A DNA stretch of 61,692 bases from Shewanella sp. 1CM18E (lineage in GTDB: Bacteria > Pseudomonadota > Gammaproteobacteria > Enterobacterales > Shewanellaceae), in NCBI RefSeq assembly GCF_023161665.1, contig NZ_JALNTW010000023.1, forward strand, positions 1 to 61,692, given 5' to 3'. The notes under the pieces were generated by a model. That model was not told the DNA's origin, did no database searches, and saw only the letters and a list, made by a program, of their open reading frames with translations. Positions 52,527 through 61,692 of this stretch are shown one piece after another. The translations under genes and the position numbers were made by a program. Numbering within the stretch: position 1 is the stretch's first letter; each line of letters opens with the position of its first letter.

Positions 52527-52856
52527 ATGGCTCTAACAGATTTCGAATTTCATCAATTGGTTGATGAAATATTTCAAACTATTGATAACGCATTAGAAGT
52601 GCTCATTGACGAGCAAGATGCAGATATTGATGTTGATGGTTCAGGCAATGTGCTGCAATTAGAGTTTAACGGTTCATCGACAATCGTAATGAACAAGCAA
52701 GAGCCATTACATGAGATTTGGTTAGCAACGCAGTTTGGTGGCTACCACTTTGCTTATGTCGATGGTAAGTGGATGGATGAGCGCAACGGCAATGAATTTA
52801 TGCCATTTGTCATTGAATCTATCTTTAAGCAAAGCGGCTACAAACTCGATATTTAA
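52527..52856 (+). CDS. cyaY: Frataxin homologue CyaY
   Basis: A 109-aa iron-binding regulator of iron-sulfur cluster assembly. The acidic helix (FHQLVDEIFQTIDNALEVL) and the strands IDVDGSGNVLQLEF, EIWLATQFGGYHFAY and WMDERNGNEFMPF are those of the family, and the size matches E. coli CyaY (106). Convergent with cyaA. Confidence 0.95.
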   Translation: MALTDFEFHQLVDEIFQTIDNALEVLIDEQDADIDVDGSGNVLQLEFNGSSTIVMNKQEPLHEIWLATQFGGYHFAYVDGKWMDERNGNEFMPFVIESIFKQSGYKLDI

Positions 52857-52899
52857 AAGCGACCAAGCGATTACCGCTAATCTCTTGTTAAATAACAGT

Positions 52900-52930
52900 A
52901 CAAAGGGAAGCTCTGCTTCCCTTTGTTATA
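52900..52930. terminator. Bidirectional terminator between cyaY and cyaA
   Basis: Stem ACAAAGGGAAGC (52900-52911), loop TCT, GCTTCCCTTTGT (52915-52926). Confidence 0.85.
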
Positions 52931-52939
52931 ACGCCAACA

Positions 52940-55363
52940 TTAAAAATCGACTTCACTCGACTCGTGTGTCACCCCAAAAGGCACGGCAATCAACACACCT
53001 TTAATTCGATCTAATTTAAAAAACTGCGGCAAGTTAAAGTTTTCTTTAGTCAGCTGTGGATCTTCAAAAGTATGGTAGTGGCTAAGTTTATTAACTAGCG
53101 CATTCACGTCCGTCCCCTCTTGCACATAATGATTCAGCTCATTGGCTTCATCTAAGATAAAAACATCTAAACCTTGCTTGCGCTGACGCAGAAAATATTG
53201 AATTGCGCCTTTGGCAGCATAATCTTGAATAACCGCAGGTAGTTTAGCAAACGGCTCATCACCTAAACTCGGGCGGGGCAATTCTAATAATTTACGCTGG
53301 GATAACTGCTGATAGAAAGATTTTGCGTCGCTTAAATTCTCGTAATGCATACCGCGATTATTGAAAAATAAACCATAACGAACTTTGCCCACTTGTAGCG
53401 CATGTGCCAGCGTTGTTGAACTTTGTGCCTGCCGACTTAAGCGAACAGCGCGGTAAAGTAAGTCTTTAACTGTGCGTTCAGTTTGCGAGCGTAACTTTAA
53501 TGAGCAGCTAATCACATCAACAGACACTGCTTTATTGGCCCGTTTCATTCCTGGGGTAACAAACGACAGCGCATCTAAAATGCTTTTTTCACCTTCAAAA
53601 TGATTACAATGCCACTCGCCCCAACTGTTAAGGCTAATCACATCTATCGAGTCGACCATATTCAAATAGCCGCGTCCAATCGAGAATACATTGCTATTCA
53701 TGTAATCAACCATAATATCTTGCCCCGACCAGCTCTCGGTTGGATCGCTATTAAAATTAAGCAAGAATACAAGCTTACGGAAGTGCCAAGGCTGATAAAG
53801 TGCCATTTTAGACACCCTAATTGACTCGTTAACAATTAAGCCATCTAGGCGACTTGCGGCCTGAGTTAAATAATTTGATTTACGTTTACTTTGCCTTATT
53901 TCATGCCAGCGTGTTTGCTGATTAGCAACGCCGTTCAAGCTTGCCCAAACCAACAATTTCGCCTTACTTTTGGAATGAAATACCGCACTATGCTCAAGAA
54001 AATTTCTTGGATTTGGACTACAGCGATACAAATAATAATACTGATCGGTAGAGCTATAGATAACTGATAAGTTTGGCTCCAATATGGAGCGGCTCCATAG
54101 CGGATTCAAACGCATTATTTGATGTGCATCTTCACTAAAATAGGTATGTAGTTTTCGAGTTAGCAGCCCAAGTTCTGAGATCCGTAGGCTTTCACTCAAC
54201 TTATGAGTCGAAGCAAATTGCAGCAAAGTGCGATAGCTACCCAACATCAATTCATTGAGCTGCTCGTTAAACCACTGTAACTGGCCACAATGCCAGTTTT
54301 CACAATTATCTAAAGTGCGCAGTAAGCTGTCAGACCAATGCCAATCGGCAACGAGTTTTTGCATTTTAAAGTAACGCCAATCTACAGCTTGATCTGTCTG
54401 ACTCAATTTAACGCCGCATTTTAGGTAAAAGCAGCGCCGAGTGATCTCAAGTCGCCTAGCATCACCGCGTTTCAATAAATAAGCCTCTATCGACTCATAA
54501 AGTAAGTAATAAGCATCATTTGCAGCGGAAAAGTCACCATCTAATGTGTGCTGCCAAATGCGATCACTAACCAAATGAGTATGCGGATACTCGCTGGCGT
54601 AAGCCTCTAGCAATAGCACTTTAAGTAACGCTTTATGGGGCTTTTCTACCCCTTTATATAATTGCCACAATGAAGCACCAAAATATTCACTCGCGGGCAG
54701 CGCATTAGTGTCGCCGAGCGACAGGAACGATGCGCTTGGTTTTGCATTTGGCCACCAAGCAATAGGTTTACCAGCAAGCCGGAACTGGCTGCGATAAAAC
54801 TCTTCTAACAATAACCAATGTTGCGCACTGCCACTGTGTTCTTGCCCCATGCAATTGTATAAATCGGTTTGCTGCTCGCGATCCTGTATAAACTGCTGTG
54901 GATGAACCAGATAAAAATTCACCTCAAAATCAAACTGAGCAAACCAACTAGTGAGCAATAAAGTTTTATCGGCAAGCAGTTGGCATTCATTTTGAGTTAG
55001 CTCGGCACTATGAACCAACCAGACATCGATATCACTTTGAGGGTTTTGACCAAAACTGGCCGTACTCCCCATACTGTAAATCCCCTCTATTTGAGGGTTT
55101 TTAACCTGACTAAAAGTGCCAATATCAATATTTAGGGTGCCGCAAGCCTCTTGAGTTTCATATGAAAGCTCAAAATCAATCACGCCGCATGGCGTTAAAG
55201 GGCCGTTATAGCCGGGGAATTTTGGGGAGTGTTGATGTAAAAAGACCGCAATCAGCCGCAACAGGTGACGTTTTAATGGCGACAATAAAGCTATCGCTCT
55301 CGCAAACCTGATAACATCTAACCTCTGAGCGGCATGCTCAAATTTACCAAGCTCATGTGGCAA
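52940..55363 (-). CDS. cyaA: Class I adenylate cyclase
   Basis: Makes cyclic AMP for CRP; 807 aa, near the 848 of E. coli. The catalytic nucleotidyltransferase core is GSTASFGQNPQSDIDVWLVH (about 97-116), and the regulatory C-terminal half (from about 540) is present. It begins with TTG at 55363, as E. coli cyaA does, behind AGGTCAAATCA. Divergent from hemC, again the enterobacterial arrangement, with a CRP site between them. Confidence 0.96.
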   Translation of the reverse strand: MPHELGKFEHAAQRLDVIRFARAIALLSPLKRHLLRLIAVFLHQHSPKFPGYNGPLTPCGVIDFELSYETQEACGTLNIDIGTFSQVKNPQIEGIYSMGSTASFGQNPQSDIDVWLVHSAELTQNECQLLADKTLLLTSWFAQFDFEVNFYLVHPQQFIQDREQQTDLYNCMGQEHSGSAQHWLLLEEFYRSQFRLAGKPIAWWPNAKPSASFLSLGDTNALPASEYFGASLWQLYKGVEKPHKALLKVLLLEAYASEYPHTHLVSDRIWQHTLDGDFSAANDAYYLLYESIEAYLLKRGDARRLEITRRCFYLKCGVKLSQTDQAVDWRYFKMQKLVADWHWSDSLLRTLDNCENWHCGQLQWFNEQLNELMLGSYRTLLQFASTHKLSESLRISELGLLTRKLHTYFSEDAHQIMRLNPLWSRSILEPNLSVIYSSTDQYYYLYRCSPNPRNFLEHSAVFHSKSKAKLLVWASLNGVANQQTRWHEIRQSKRKSNYLTQAASRLDGLIVNESIRVSKMALYQPWHFRKLVFLLNFNSDPTESWSGQDIMVDYMNSNVFSIGRGYLNMVDSIDVISLNSWGEWHCNHFEGEKSILDALSFVTPGMKRANKAVSVDVISCSLKLRSQTERTVKDLLYRAVRLSRQAQSSTTLAHALQVGKVRYGLFFNNRGMHYENLSDAKSFYQQLSQRKLLELPRPSLGDEPFAKLPAVIQDYAAKGAIQYFLRQRKQGLDVFILDEANELNHYVQEGTDVNALVNKLSHYHTFEDPQLTKENFNLPQFFKLDRIKGVLIAVPFGVTHESSEVDF

Positions 55364-55433
55364 ATGATTTGACCTTTAAAAAGAAAACAATGCCCCTCTA
55401 ATGTATATGGCAATCTTCACAGCAGCAAGCAAA

Positions 55434-55449
55434 TGTGATCAAGATCACT
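55434..55449. promoter_or_regulatory. CRP-binding site between cyaA and hemC
   Basis: TGTGA, TCAAGA, TCACT (55434-55449) inside AAATGTGATCAAGATCACTG: nine of ten core positions plus the flanking A/T bases. It lies about 71 bp upstream of cyaA and 114 upstream of hemC. In E. coli such a site gives negative feedback on cyaA. Confidence 0.85.
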
Positions 55450-55562
55450 GTTTTTGCAGTTTTAGAAATGGGTAGACTTCAAAGAATCAACAACAGAATG
55501 TTACATCTATATTCAGCCAATGTTAGCATTGGCGCAAATAAGTTCTAAGATGGAATATCTTC

Positions 55563-56495
55563 ATGTCTCAAAATCTGATCCGTATCGCAACACGTAAGAG
55601 CCCTCTTGCCATGTGGCAAGCCGAATTTGTGAAAGCAGAACTGGAAAAAATCCACGAAGGCCTCACTGTTGAATTGCTACCGATGAGCACTAAAGGTGAC
55701 ATCATCTTAGACACTCCGCTTGCAAAAGTAGGTGGTAAAGGTTTATTCGTTAAAGAACTTGAAGTCGCTATGCTGGAAGGCGAAGCTGACATCGCAGTTC
55801 ACTCAATGAAAGACGTGCCTGTTGAGTTTCCTGAAGGTCTAGGTCTTGAGGTTATTTGTGAGCGTGAAGATCCACGTGATGCATTTGTTTCAAACACCTA
55901 TAAGACAATCGAAGATCTACCACAAGGTGCTGTTGTTGGTACTTCTAGCTTACGTCGTCAGTGCCAAATCCGCGCTGCACGTCCTGATCTAGTGATTAAA
56001 GATCTCCGTGGTAACGTTGGTACTCGTCTAGCTAAGCTAGATGCTGGTAACTACGATGCAATCATTCTTGCAGCTGCAGGCCTTAAACGTCTAAAGCTTG
56101 AAGAAAGAATCGCTAGCTTTATTTCTGCTGAACAATCACTACCAGCAAACGGCCAAGGCGCTGTAGGTATTGAATGTCGTACTGATGATGCTCGCGTTAA
56201 AGCGCTACTCGCTCCACTTGAGCACGCTGAAACACGTATGCGTGTTATCGCAGAACGTGCAATGAACACTCGTCTTGAAGGCGGTTGTCAGGTACCAATT
56301 GGCGCATACGCTGAAATCGACGGTGACACCATCAGCCTACGTGGTTTAGTGGGTAACCCTGATGGCAGCCAAATCATCACAGCTTCTACCACTGGTAGCA
56401 CTGCAGATGCAGAAAAGTTAGGTGTAGCATTGGCTGAAGAACTACTCGAGAAAGGCGCAAAAACCATTCTTGATGCTGTTTACGCAAACGCGTAA
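55563..56495 (+). CDS. hemC: Porphobilinogen deaminase
   Basis: Condenses four porphobilinogens to hydroxymethylbilane in haem synthesis; 310 aa. The dipyrromethane-binding cysteine is in EGGCQVPIGAYA (about 239-250); GTSSLRRQCQIRA and LRGNVGTRLAKLD mark the substrate site. First of the hemCDXY operon. Confidence 0.97.
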   Translation: MSQNLIRIATRKSPLAMWQAEFVKAELEKIHEGLTVELLPMSTKGDIILDTPLAKVGGKGLFVKELEVAMLEGEADIAVHSMKDVPVEFPEGLGLEVICEREDPRDAFVSNTYKTIEDLPQGAVVGTSSLRRQCQIRAARPDLVIKDLRGNVGTRLAKLDAGNYDAIILAAAGLKRLKLEERIASFISAEQSLPANGQGAVGIECRTDDARVKALLAPLEHAETRMRVIAERAMNTRLEGGCQVPIGAYAEIDGDTISLRGLVGNPDGSQIITASTTGSTADAEKLGVALAEELLEKGAKTILDAVYANA

Positions 56496-56500
56496 TCACG

Positions 56501-57232
56501 ATGAAAGTCTTACTGACGCGCCCAGAAGGGCGCAATCAGTTGATGATAGAGGCGTTGACTCAGCGCAACGTCTCCTATTTTGTTACGCCCTTACTTAACG
56601 TTCAATCCACTTCCAACCTCAGTACTGCAGACGTTGAGCTTACACTCAATCAAGCCGACATCATCATTTTTATCAGTACCAACGCCGTTACTTTTGCTTC
56701 GCAGATTATTGATAATCAATGGCCAGCTCACGCGCATTATCTTGCCGTAGGCGATGCAACTTATAGTGCTTTGCAAGCGTTAGGTATTGACGCTGAAAAA
56801 GCGCCTGAAGATTGCCAGCAAACTGAAGGCCTATTAACACTCGACTCGTTATCTAAGGTCGATAATAAGCATATTGTTATTGTTCGTGGCGAAGGTGGCC
56901 GAGAAGATTTAGCCACAGAGCTAATAAACCGAGGCGCAAAACTTAATTATTGGGAGGTCTATAAACGTGGCTGCCCAGCAATTGAAGCAAGCGTTATTTG
57001 CCAACAATGGCAAAGCTTCGGCATTGACACTATTATCATTACCAGTGGCGGAATACTCGATAACCTAGTTAAAACAGTACCAAAAGAGCTATTTGCTTGG
57101 CTGCAAACTTGTCATATTATAGTGCCAAGCTCCCGAGTATTCGAAAAAGCTAAGACATACGGACTTGCACATGTAAGCAATGCAACCGCCGCCAATACTA
57201 ATGCTATGTTGGCTGCGTTATCACTTAAGTAG
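56501..57232 (+). CDS. hemD: Uroporphyrinogen-III synthase
   Basis: A 243-aa enzyme that closes hydroxymethylbilane to uroporphyrinogen III with D-ring inversion. The family is divergent; recognisable parts are LLTRPEGRN at the start, the IIFISTNAV segment (about 51-59), IVIVRGEGGREDLATEL (about 125-141) and IIITSGGILDNL. It is 5 bp after hemC. Confidence 0.92.
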   Translation: MKVLLTRPEGRNQLMIEALTQRNVSYFVTPLLNVQSTSNLSTADVELTLNQADIIIFISTNAVTFASQIIDNQWPAHAHYLAVGDATYSALQALGIDAEKAPEDCQQTEGLLTLDSLSKVDNKHIVIVRGEGGREDLATELINRGAKLNYWEVYKRGCPAIEASVICQQWQSFGIDTIIITSGGILDNLVKTVPKELFAWLQTCHIIVPSSRVFEKAKTYGLAHVSNATAANTNAMLAALSLK

Positions 57233-57297
57233 TCCGCAGCTGATTGTAAGTTAATACTCGTAAATACTGCAGCATCATCGCTTTCAAGGACTGTTTA

Positions 57298-58446
57298 ATG
57301 GAAACCAAGAACACTGACGCTAGCGCTTCAGAACCAACAACTGAGGCAACAATTGCCACTCAGCCTGTTATCGACACTCAGTCAGAACCAGAAACTAGCT
57401 CCAGCGAAAGTGCACCTAAAGAGCAAGCTCAACAGCAAAGCTCAACCCCATGGGGCATTATCATCACCCTATTTTTGCTGCTAATTTTGGCTTTTACTTC
57501 TGTTGCTGGCGGCTATTACCTATATCAACAACTACAAGCTCAGCAAGCCGAGTCTGCAAAGCTAACCAAAAAGCTTCAGGCTGCTTTAGTTGAGCCTAAT
57601 CAGCGTATTGCATCGCTAGAGCAGCAACAGGGACAGTTTGCAGCCAGTGTCGAAAATGCAATGGCACAATCACTTGAGCAGCAGACTCAGCTTGAAGAAC
57701 GTGTGTCTATTATTGCTCAGCGTAATCCTAATCATTGGCGCGCAGAAGAGGCTAAATATTTAGTGCGCTTAGCAGGTCAAAAGCTATGGCTTGAAAAAGA
57801 TCCTAGCACTGCAACCAGCCTACTAAAAGCAGCTGATGAGCGTATTAAGTCGATGCGCGATCCGTCGTTAATGCCGCTCAGAAAAGCATTATCTAAGGAT
57901 ATCGCTGCTGTCGCGTCAGTTAAAAACACCGACATTTCGGGCACCGTTTTAACCTTAGATGCCATTATTGATAATTTAGATAAATTGCCGCTCAACCGAG
58001 CAGAAACCCACTTCTCTTCAGAAGAAGTGGCTGACACGCAAATGACTGAGTCGTTAGATGATTGGCAGTCTAATCTTGCTAAATCCTGGCAAGCCTTGAT
58101 TGACGATTTTGTTATTGTAAGAAAGCGTACCACTGATGCTGCACCGCTTTTAGAGCCAGATCAACAATGGTATCTAGTTGAAAATACGAAAAACAAACTA
58201 CTGCAGGCGCAATTGGCTTTATATCGCCAAGATCAAGTAAATTACCGCAATTCGATCAAACTCGCTAGAAAGTGGATTTTTCAATATTTTGATTTAAAAG
58301 ATCAGCAAACCACCGACACGCTTGCCACTTTAGATGCGCTAGAAACATTAAAGATCCAATCAACCAGCATTGACCGTTTTGCAGCCTCAAATATGCTTAA
58401 TCAGCTGGTTACTTACGGCAACTTGATGACAGAGGAGGCGCAATAA
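57298..58446 (+). CDS. hemX: HemX, uroporphyrinogen-C-methyltransferase-like membrane protein
   Basis: A 382-aa protein despite the family name not clearly a methyltransferase: an acidic Gln/Ser/Glu-rich N-terminus (1-45), one membrane segment (about 52-75, IIITLFLLLILAFTSVAGGYYLY), a coiled coil (78-140) and a helical domain. It shares one base with the hemY start (TAATG). Confidence 0.88.
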   Translation: METKNTDASASEPTTEATIATQPVIDTQSEPETSSSESAPKEQAQQQSSTPWGIIITLFLLLILAFTSVAGGYYLYQQLQAQQAESAKLTKKLQAALVEPNQRIASLEQQQGQFAASVENAMAQSLEQQTQLEERVSIIAQRNPNHWRAEEAKYLVRLAGQKLWLEKDPSTATSLLKAADERIKSMRDPSLMPLRKALSKDIAAVASVKNTDISGTVLTLDAIIDNLDKLPLNRAETHFSSEEVADTQMTESLDDWQSNLAKSWQALIDDFVIVRKRTTDAAPLLEPDQQWYLVENTKNKLLQAQLALYRQDQVNYRNSIKLARKWIFQYFDLKDQQTTDTLATLDALETLKIQSTSIDRFAASNMLNQLVTYGNLMTEEAQ

Positions 58447-59615
58447 TGATCCGCGCTCTGGTCTATCTCGTCATCATCTTGCTGGGGCTATGTGTTAGCC
58501 CTTTTCTGGTCGGCAATAAAGGCTATTTATATCTCGCGATTGGCGAATACCAAATTGAAACCAGTATCTTTTTTGCCGTGATTGGCTTAATTATTTTTTA
58601 CAGCTTATTGCAACTGGTTGAGTTTGTGTTGGTATGGTTATTTAACTTAGTGCTAAACAGCCGTTATCTGCCTGAACGTTGGCGCAGAAATGCTGCGCGT
58701 AAGCATACTTTACTTGGTGCACTAGCTTTAGCTGAGGAGAACTGGCCTGCGGCTGAAAAAGCCATGGCGAAGGGCGCTGAAAAAGGCGAAATCCCGGCGC
58801 TTAATCTGCTTGCAGCCGCTCGTGCCGCCCATCACCAAAATAACTTTCAAAGCCGAGATGAATACCTAGCCAAAGCTGAACTCGAGCCACAAGCTGTTAA
58901 AGCAGTAAGCACTACCCGTACACGTTATTTACTGCAACAAGGTGAATTAGCTGCTGCTAGAGAAGAGCTAGACAAACTTAACCCAACTAGCAAGAGTAAG
59001 TTTCCAGTACTTAAGCTTGCTATTGAGTTATACCAAGCACAGCAAGACTGGCAAGCACTAAAACTGCTATTACCTATTATCAATAAAAAACATGTTTTGG
59101 TAGACGAGCAGTTTCAAGCTTTATCGCTTACAACTAATACCGCCTTACTAAGCCAAGCTGGACTAGCCAATGAGCAAGAGCTAGAAAAATGCTGGCACTG
59201 GTTAACTCGTGCAGAAAGAAAGCAGCCTGAATATATTGCGCTTTATGCCATTGGTTTAAATAGATTTGAACGCGGAGATGAAGCCAAAAAACTATTGCTA
59301 AAACAAGTTAAGGCTGCACCGTCGGCACCGATTTTACACGCGTTATCAGAGGTCATTTCGCCTGCTGATGTTGAAGCTAAAAAACAGCTGCTAGCTCTAG
59401 AGACTCAATACCAAGATAATGTTGATTACCAAGTTTGCTTAGCAAAGCTATATCAAAAAAATCATGATTTTCATCAAGCGAAGATCTGGTGGCAAAAGGC
59501 CTGTTACTTAAAAGATGATCGTGACAATTTACATGCTTTAGCTGATGCCCAGGAACATCTAGGGGAACTAAACCGAGCCCTGCAAACCAGAAGAAATGCC
59601 GCTAAGCTCATCTAG
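58446..59615 (+). CDS. hemY: HemY, TPR-repeat membrane protein
   Basis: A 389-aa inner-membrane protein. Two hydrophobic segments at the N-terminus (about 2-24 and 42-66) precede tetratricopeptide-like repeats (WPAAEKAMAKGAEKGEIPALNLLAAARAAH onwards). It is the last gene of hemCDXY; its exact role in haem synthesis is not settled. Confidence 0.9.
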   Translation: MIRALVYLVIILLGLCVSPFLVGNKGYLYLAIGEYQIETSIFFAVIGLIIFYSLLQLVEFVLVWLFNLVLNSRYLPERWRRNAARKHTLLGALALAEENWPAAEKAMAKGAEKGEIPALNLLAAARAAHHQNNFQSRDEYLAKAELEPQAVKAVSTTRTRYLLQQGELAAAREELDKLNPTSKSKFPVLKLAIELYQAQQDWQALKLLLPIINKKHVLVDEQFQALSLTTNTALLSQAGLANEQELEKCWHWLTRAERKQPEYIALYAIGLNRFERGDEAKKLLLKQVKAAPSAPILHALSEVISPADVEAKKQLLALETQYQDNVDYQVCLAKLYQKNHDFHQAKIWWQKACYLKDDRDNLHALADAQEHLGELNRALQTRRNAAKLI

Positions 59616-59635
59616 CTCTTATACCTTTTTAAACT

Positions 59636-59664
59636 AAAGGCCGTTATTTAAACGGCCTTTTGTT
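59636..59664 (+). terminator. Intrinsic terminator of hemCDXY
   Basis: Stem AAAGGCCGTT (59636-59645) with AACGGCCTTT (59651-59660), then T residues. Confidence 0.88.
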
Positions 59665-59798
59665 ATTTATAGCCTAATATTTAATTACTAAATCCAACTT
59701 AAACAGTTGATAAATAACTTATAAAATCCTATCAAATTAAACTGAACTTTAATTCCTCCCCTAAGCTTGACTTCCCCTAATTTGACAACGCTTCAATG

Positions 59799-59817
59799 CA
59801 GTACAGAATTTGTACTG
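59799..59817. promoter_or_regulatory. Inverted repeat upstream of the adhesin gene
   Basis: CAGTACA, five bases, TGTACTG (59799-59817), 76 bp before the adhesin start. Possible operator for a dimeric regulator. Confidence 0.4.
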
Positions 59818-59893
59818 TTAGCGCAAAAATAAAAAATGATTAAGCGCTAATAATCCTTCATTTCGCTCATGGATGAGATAGTTAGAGAATTTT

Positions 59894-61692
59894 ATGATGG
59901 ATAAATTTATTCCAAAGCAGGATGCCAAGATTCTTGAGCTTTCTGGTGCAATAAACACTATTAATGAACAAGGTATCGCAACACCGCTCAAAGTCGGTGA
60001 CATGCTCAATGTTAATGGTGTTTATAGCATTGCTGCGGGTGCAACTTTTATATTGCAATACAGTGATGGCACCACGGTAAATCAAGATGATTTAACTCAA
60101 GCTGGCTCTGTTCAAAGTGAGCCTGACAATATTCAAACAACCTCTGTTGATGCTGACATCGCTGCATTACAAGCGCAGGTTGAAGCAGGGGAAGATCCGA
60201 GCTTAGAACTTCCCGACACCGCAGCAGGGGAAGCCGCTCCAACTTCAAATGAGGGCGGCGGTTTTATTGCTGTTGGTCGTACCGGAGATGAAACCATAGC
60301 GGCAGCAGGTCATGACACCGAAGGTTTTGAGCAAGTATCGACACCAATCATTGAAGAAGAGCAAAGCTTTTTAGTTCAATTCCCCATCCCGACTATCACA
60401 TCAAGCTCGGTCACGCTTTATGAGCAAAATTTAGCACAAGGTAGCGCCCCACAATCAGCTTTACTGTCTCAAGCTGAAAGCGTGTCTGTTACAGTACCGG
60501 CAGGTATAAACTCACTGACAATAAACGGCCAAGCCATATTTGTAGCTGGTGACTTTGTAGGCCCAGTAACCTTAACAACTGAGCTAGGAGTGCTGATTTT
60601 CAGTGATTATGATCCTGCGACATCAACCTTAACTTACAGCTACACATTAGCTTCTAATTTCAATCATCAAAACTCAGATACATTAACAGAGATATTCATT
60701 CTAGAGCTCACTGATAATCAAGGTAATAGCGTCACATCTGTCGTTAATGCAAATGTTATAGATGATGCACCAAGTGGGTTAGATGACGCTAACGAAATCA
60801 CTCAAGGTAATGAAGTTGGTGTGTCAGGCAATGTATTAACTAACGATACCTTAGGTGCAGACTCCTCAGTAGTAACTCAAATCGCAAATAGCCAAAACAG
60901 TACTGCTGATATTGCAGGTAATACCGTGATCTCAGGTATCTACGGCTCGCTCGTTATCGCTGCTGACGGTAGCTATACCTACCAATTAAATAATCAGCTT
61001 CCTGAAGTGCAAATGCTTGCTCTGGGTGAGCAAATTATCGAAACCTTTGACTATGTTCTTACTGATAGTGATGGCGATGCAGTAACCCAGACGTTAACTA
61101 TCACTATTACTGGTGATAATGACGCTCCGCAGATCACCTCTTCGCTTGAAGATGCGCAAGGCACAGTAATAGAAGCTGGTGTATTAGTTGGCGGTAATGT
61201 CGAAACAGCAGGGATCCCACAAGTTTCAGGCACGTTAACTGCTAGCGATATTGATAACGGTGCAGTATTAACTTGGCAGCTTGTTAGTGATCCTATGACG
61301 CCTTATGGTGTTTTCTCCTTAAATGAAGCGACGGGTGAATGGAGCTTTAGTTTAGATAACGAACTTGCCAATAGCCTAGCCTTTGGCGATAGCACAACTG
61401 AAACATTCACGATTACTGTTACTGATGAGTTTGGCCTTTCTGACACTCAAGAAGTCACCATAACAATTGAAGGCACTAACGACATTCCAGAGCTAACGGT
61501 GACCAACACCGGCAGCGTCACCGAAGACAGCATTGATGTACAGCCAGACCGCTTAGTCGCTACTGGCGACATCACCACTTTCGATGTGGATAACAATGAT
61601 GTACTGACCCTAAGCGCCAGCTATAACGGTGATATTGATTGGCAAAACCCAGCCATGGCCGCCCTCACCGCCCAGCAAATCAGTGACATCAT
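59894..61692 (+). CDS. Large LapA-like adhesin, N-terminal part (continues past the window)
   Basis: An open frame of at least 599 codons from ATG ATG at 59894 running off the right edge. The N-terminal retention module (1-105, FIPKQDAKILELSGAINTIN) is followed by TAAG at about 109-112, the di-alanine site cut by LapG proteases in LapA-type adhesins, then GGGFIAVGRTGDE. Further on are immunoglobulin-like and VCBS-type repeats (DSDGDAV, ITGDNDAP and similar). Such proteins are secreted by a type I system and held in the outer membrane to build biofilms until LapG releases them. The transporter and the lapDG pair are not in the window. Confidence 0.85.
   Translation, partial: MMDKFIPKQDAKILELSGAINTINEQGIATPLKVGDMLNVNGVYSIAAGATFILQYSDGTTVNQDDLTQAGSVQSEPDNIQTTSVDADIAALQAQVEAGEDPSLELPDTAAGEAAPTSNEGGGFIAVGRTGDETIAAAGHDTEGFEQVSTPIIEEEQSFLVQFPIPTITSSSVTLYEQNLAQGSAPQSALLSQAESVSVTVPAGINSLTINGQAIFVAGDFVGPVTLTTELGVLIFSDYDPATSTLTYSYTLASNFNHQNSDTLTEIFILELTDNQGNSVTSVVNANVIDDAPSGLDDANEITQGNEVGVSGNVLTNDTLGADSSVVTQIANSQNSTADIAGNTVISGIYGSLVIAADGSYTYQLNNQLPEVQMLALGEQIIETFDYVLTDSDGDAVTQTLTITITGDNDAPQITSSLEDAQGTVIEAGVLVGGNVETAGIPQVSGTLTASDIDNGAVLTWQLVSDPMTPYGVFSLNEATGEWSFSLDNELANSLAFGDSTTETFTITVTDEFGLSDTQEVTITIEGTNDIPELTVTNTGSVTEDSIDVQPDRLVATGDITTFDVDNNDVLTLSASYNGDIDWQNPAMAALTAQQISDI

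Overview
The window reads as a chromosomal segment of a marine gammaproteobacterium, most likely Shewanella. Gene order (rhlB/gppA beside trxA and rho; prmA, dusB, fis; lptM-lysA-dapF-DUF484-xerC-yigB; cyaY and cyaA next to hemCDXY) and the protein sequences point there. The membrane-bound fumarate reductase in the order cytochrome b, flavoprotein, iron-sulfur protein also fits. The genus is an inference from gene content and order; no search was run.

Layout. The left edge (1-245) carries the promoter and leader of a ribosomal RNA operon transcribed leftwards out of the window. Next come a secreted thioredoxin-like protein, a TonB-dependent receptor, a short GppA/Ppx phosphatase with RhlB, and TrxA and Rho on the other strand. 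A LysR regulator, the frdCAB operon, prmA and dusB-fis follow.

From 16687 to 38094 lies a genomic island of about 21.4 kb inserted at the 3' end of fis. A perfect 30-bp direct repeat (16687-16716 and 38065-38094) bounds it and includes the last four fis codons and the stop, so fis stays intact. The island carries two paralogous tyrosine recombinases of equal length, two AlpA-like/HTH gene pairs and a YagK/Gp2-like protein. It also has a three-gene module (winged helix, AbiEii-like nucleotidyltransferase, PP2C-like phosphatase) and a type I restriction-modification cluster. That cluster is interleaved with unfamiliar genes: a 435-aa protein, a PD-(D/E)xK-like protein with a 217-aa partner, a YgjP-like metalloprotease and an HNH nuclease. 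A divergent pair of very small genes, one with a seed-maturation-protein-like sequence, sits inside the cluster, and an AAA/DUF4143 ATPase lies behind two palindromes.

Right of the island the core genome resumes: a secreted leucyl aminopeptidase, a heavy-metal RND efflux operon (czcI-like, C, B, A), and a YtfE-type iron-sulfur repair protein. After these come the lptM-lysA-dapF-DUF484-xerC-yigB operon, cyaY, cyaA and hemCDXY. The window ends inside the start of a very large LapA-like adhesin gene with a visible LapG-type cleavage site.

Links between parts. Fis classically activates rRNA promoters, and both the fis gene and an rrn promoter are here. CyaA makes the cAMP used by CRP; a near-consensus CRP site lies between cyaA and hemC and a weaker candidate lies upstream of frdC. 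The most likely places for an undescribed system are the winged-helix/nucleotidyltransferase/PP2C operon and the unknown genes embedded in the type I R-M cluster.
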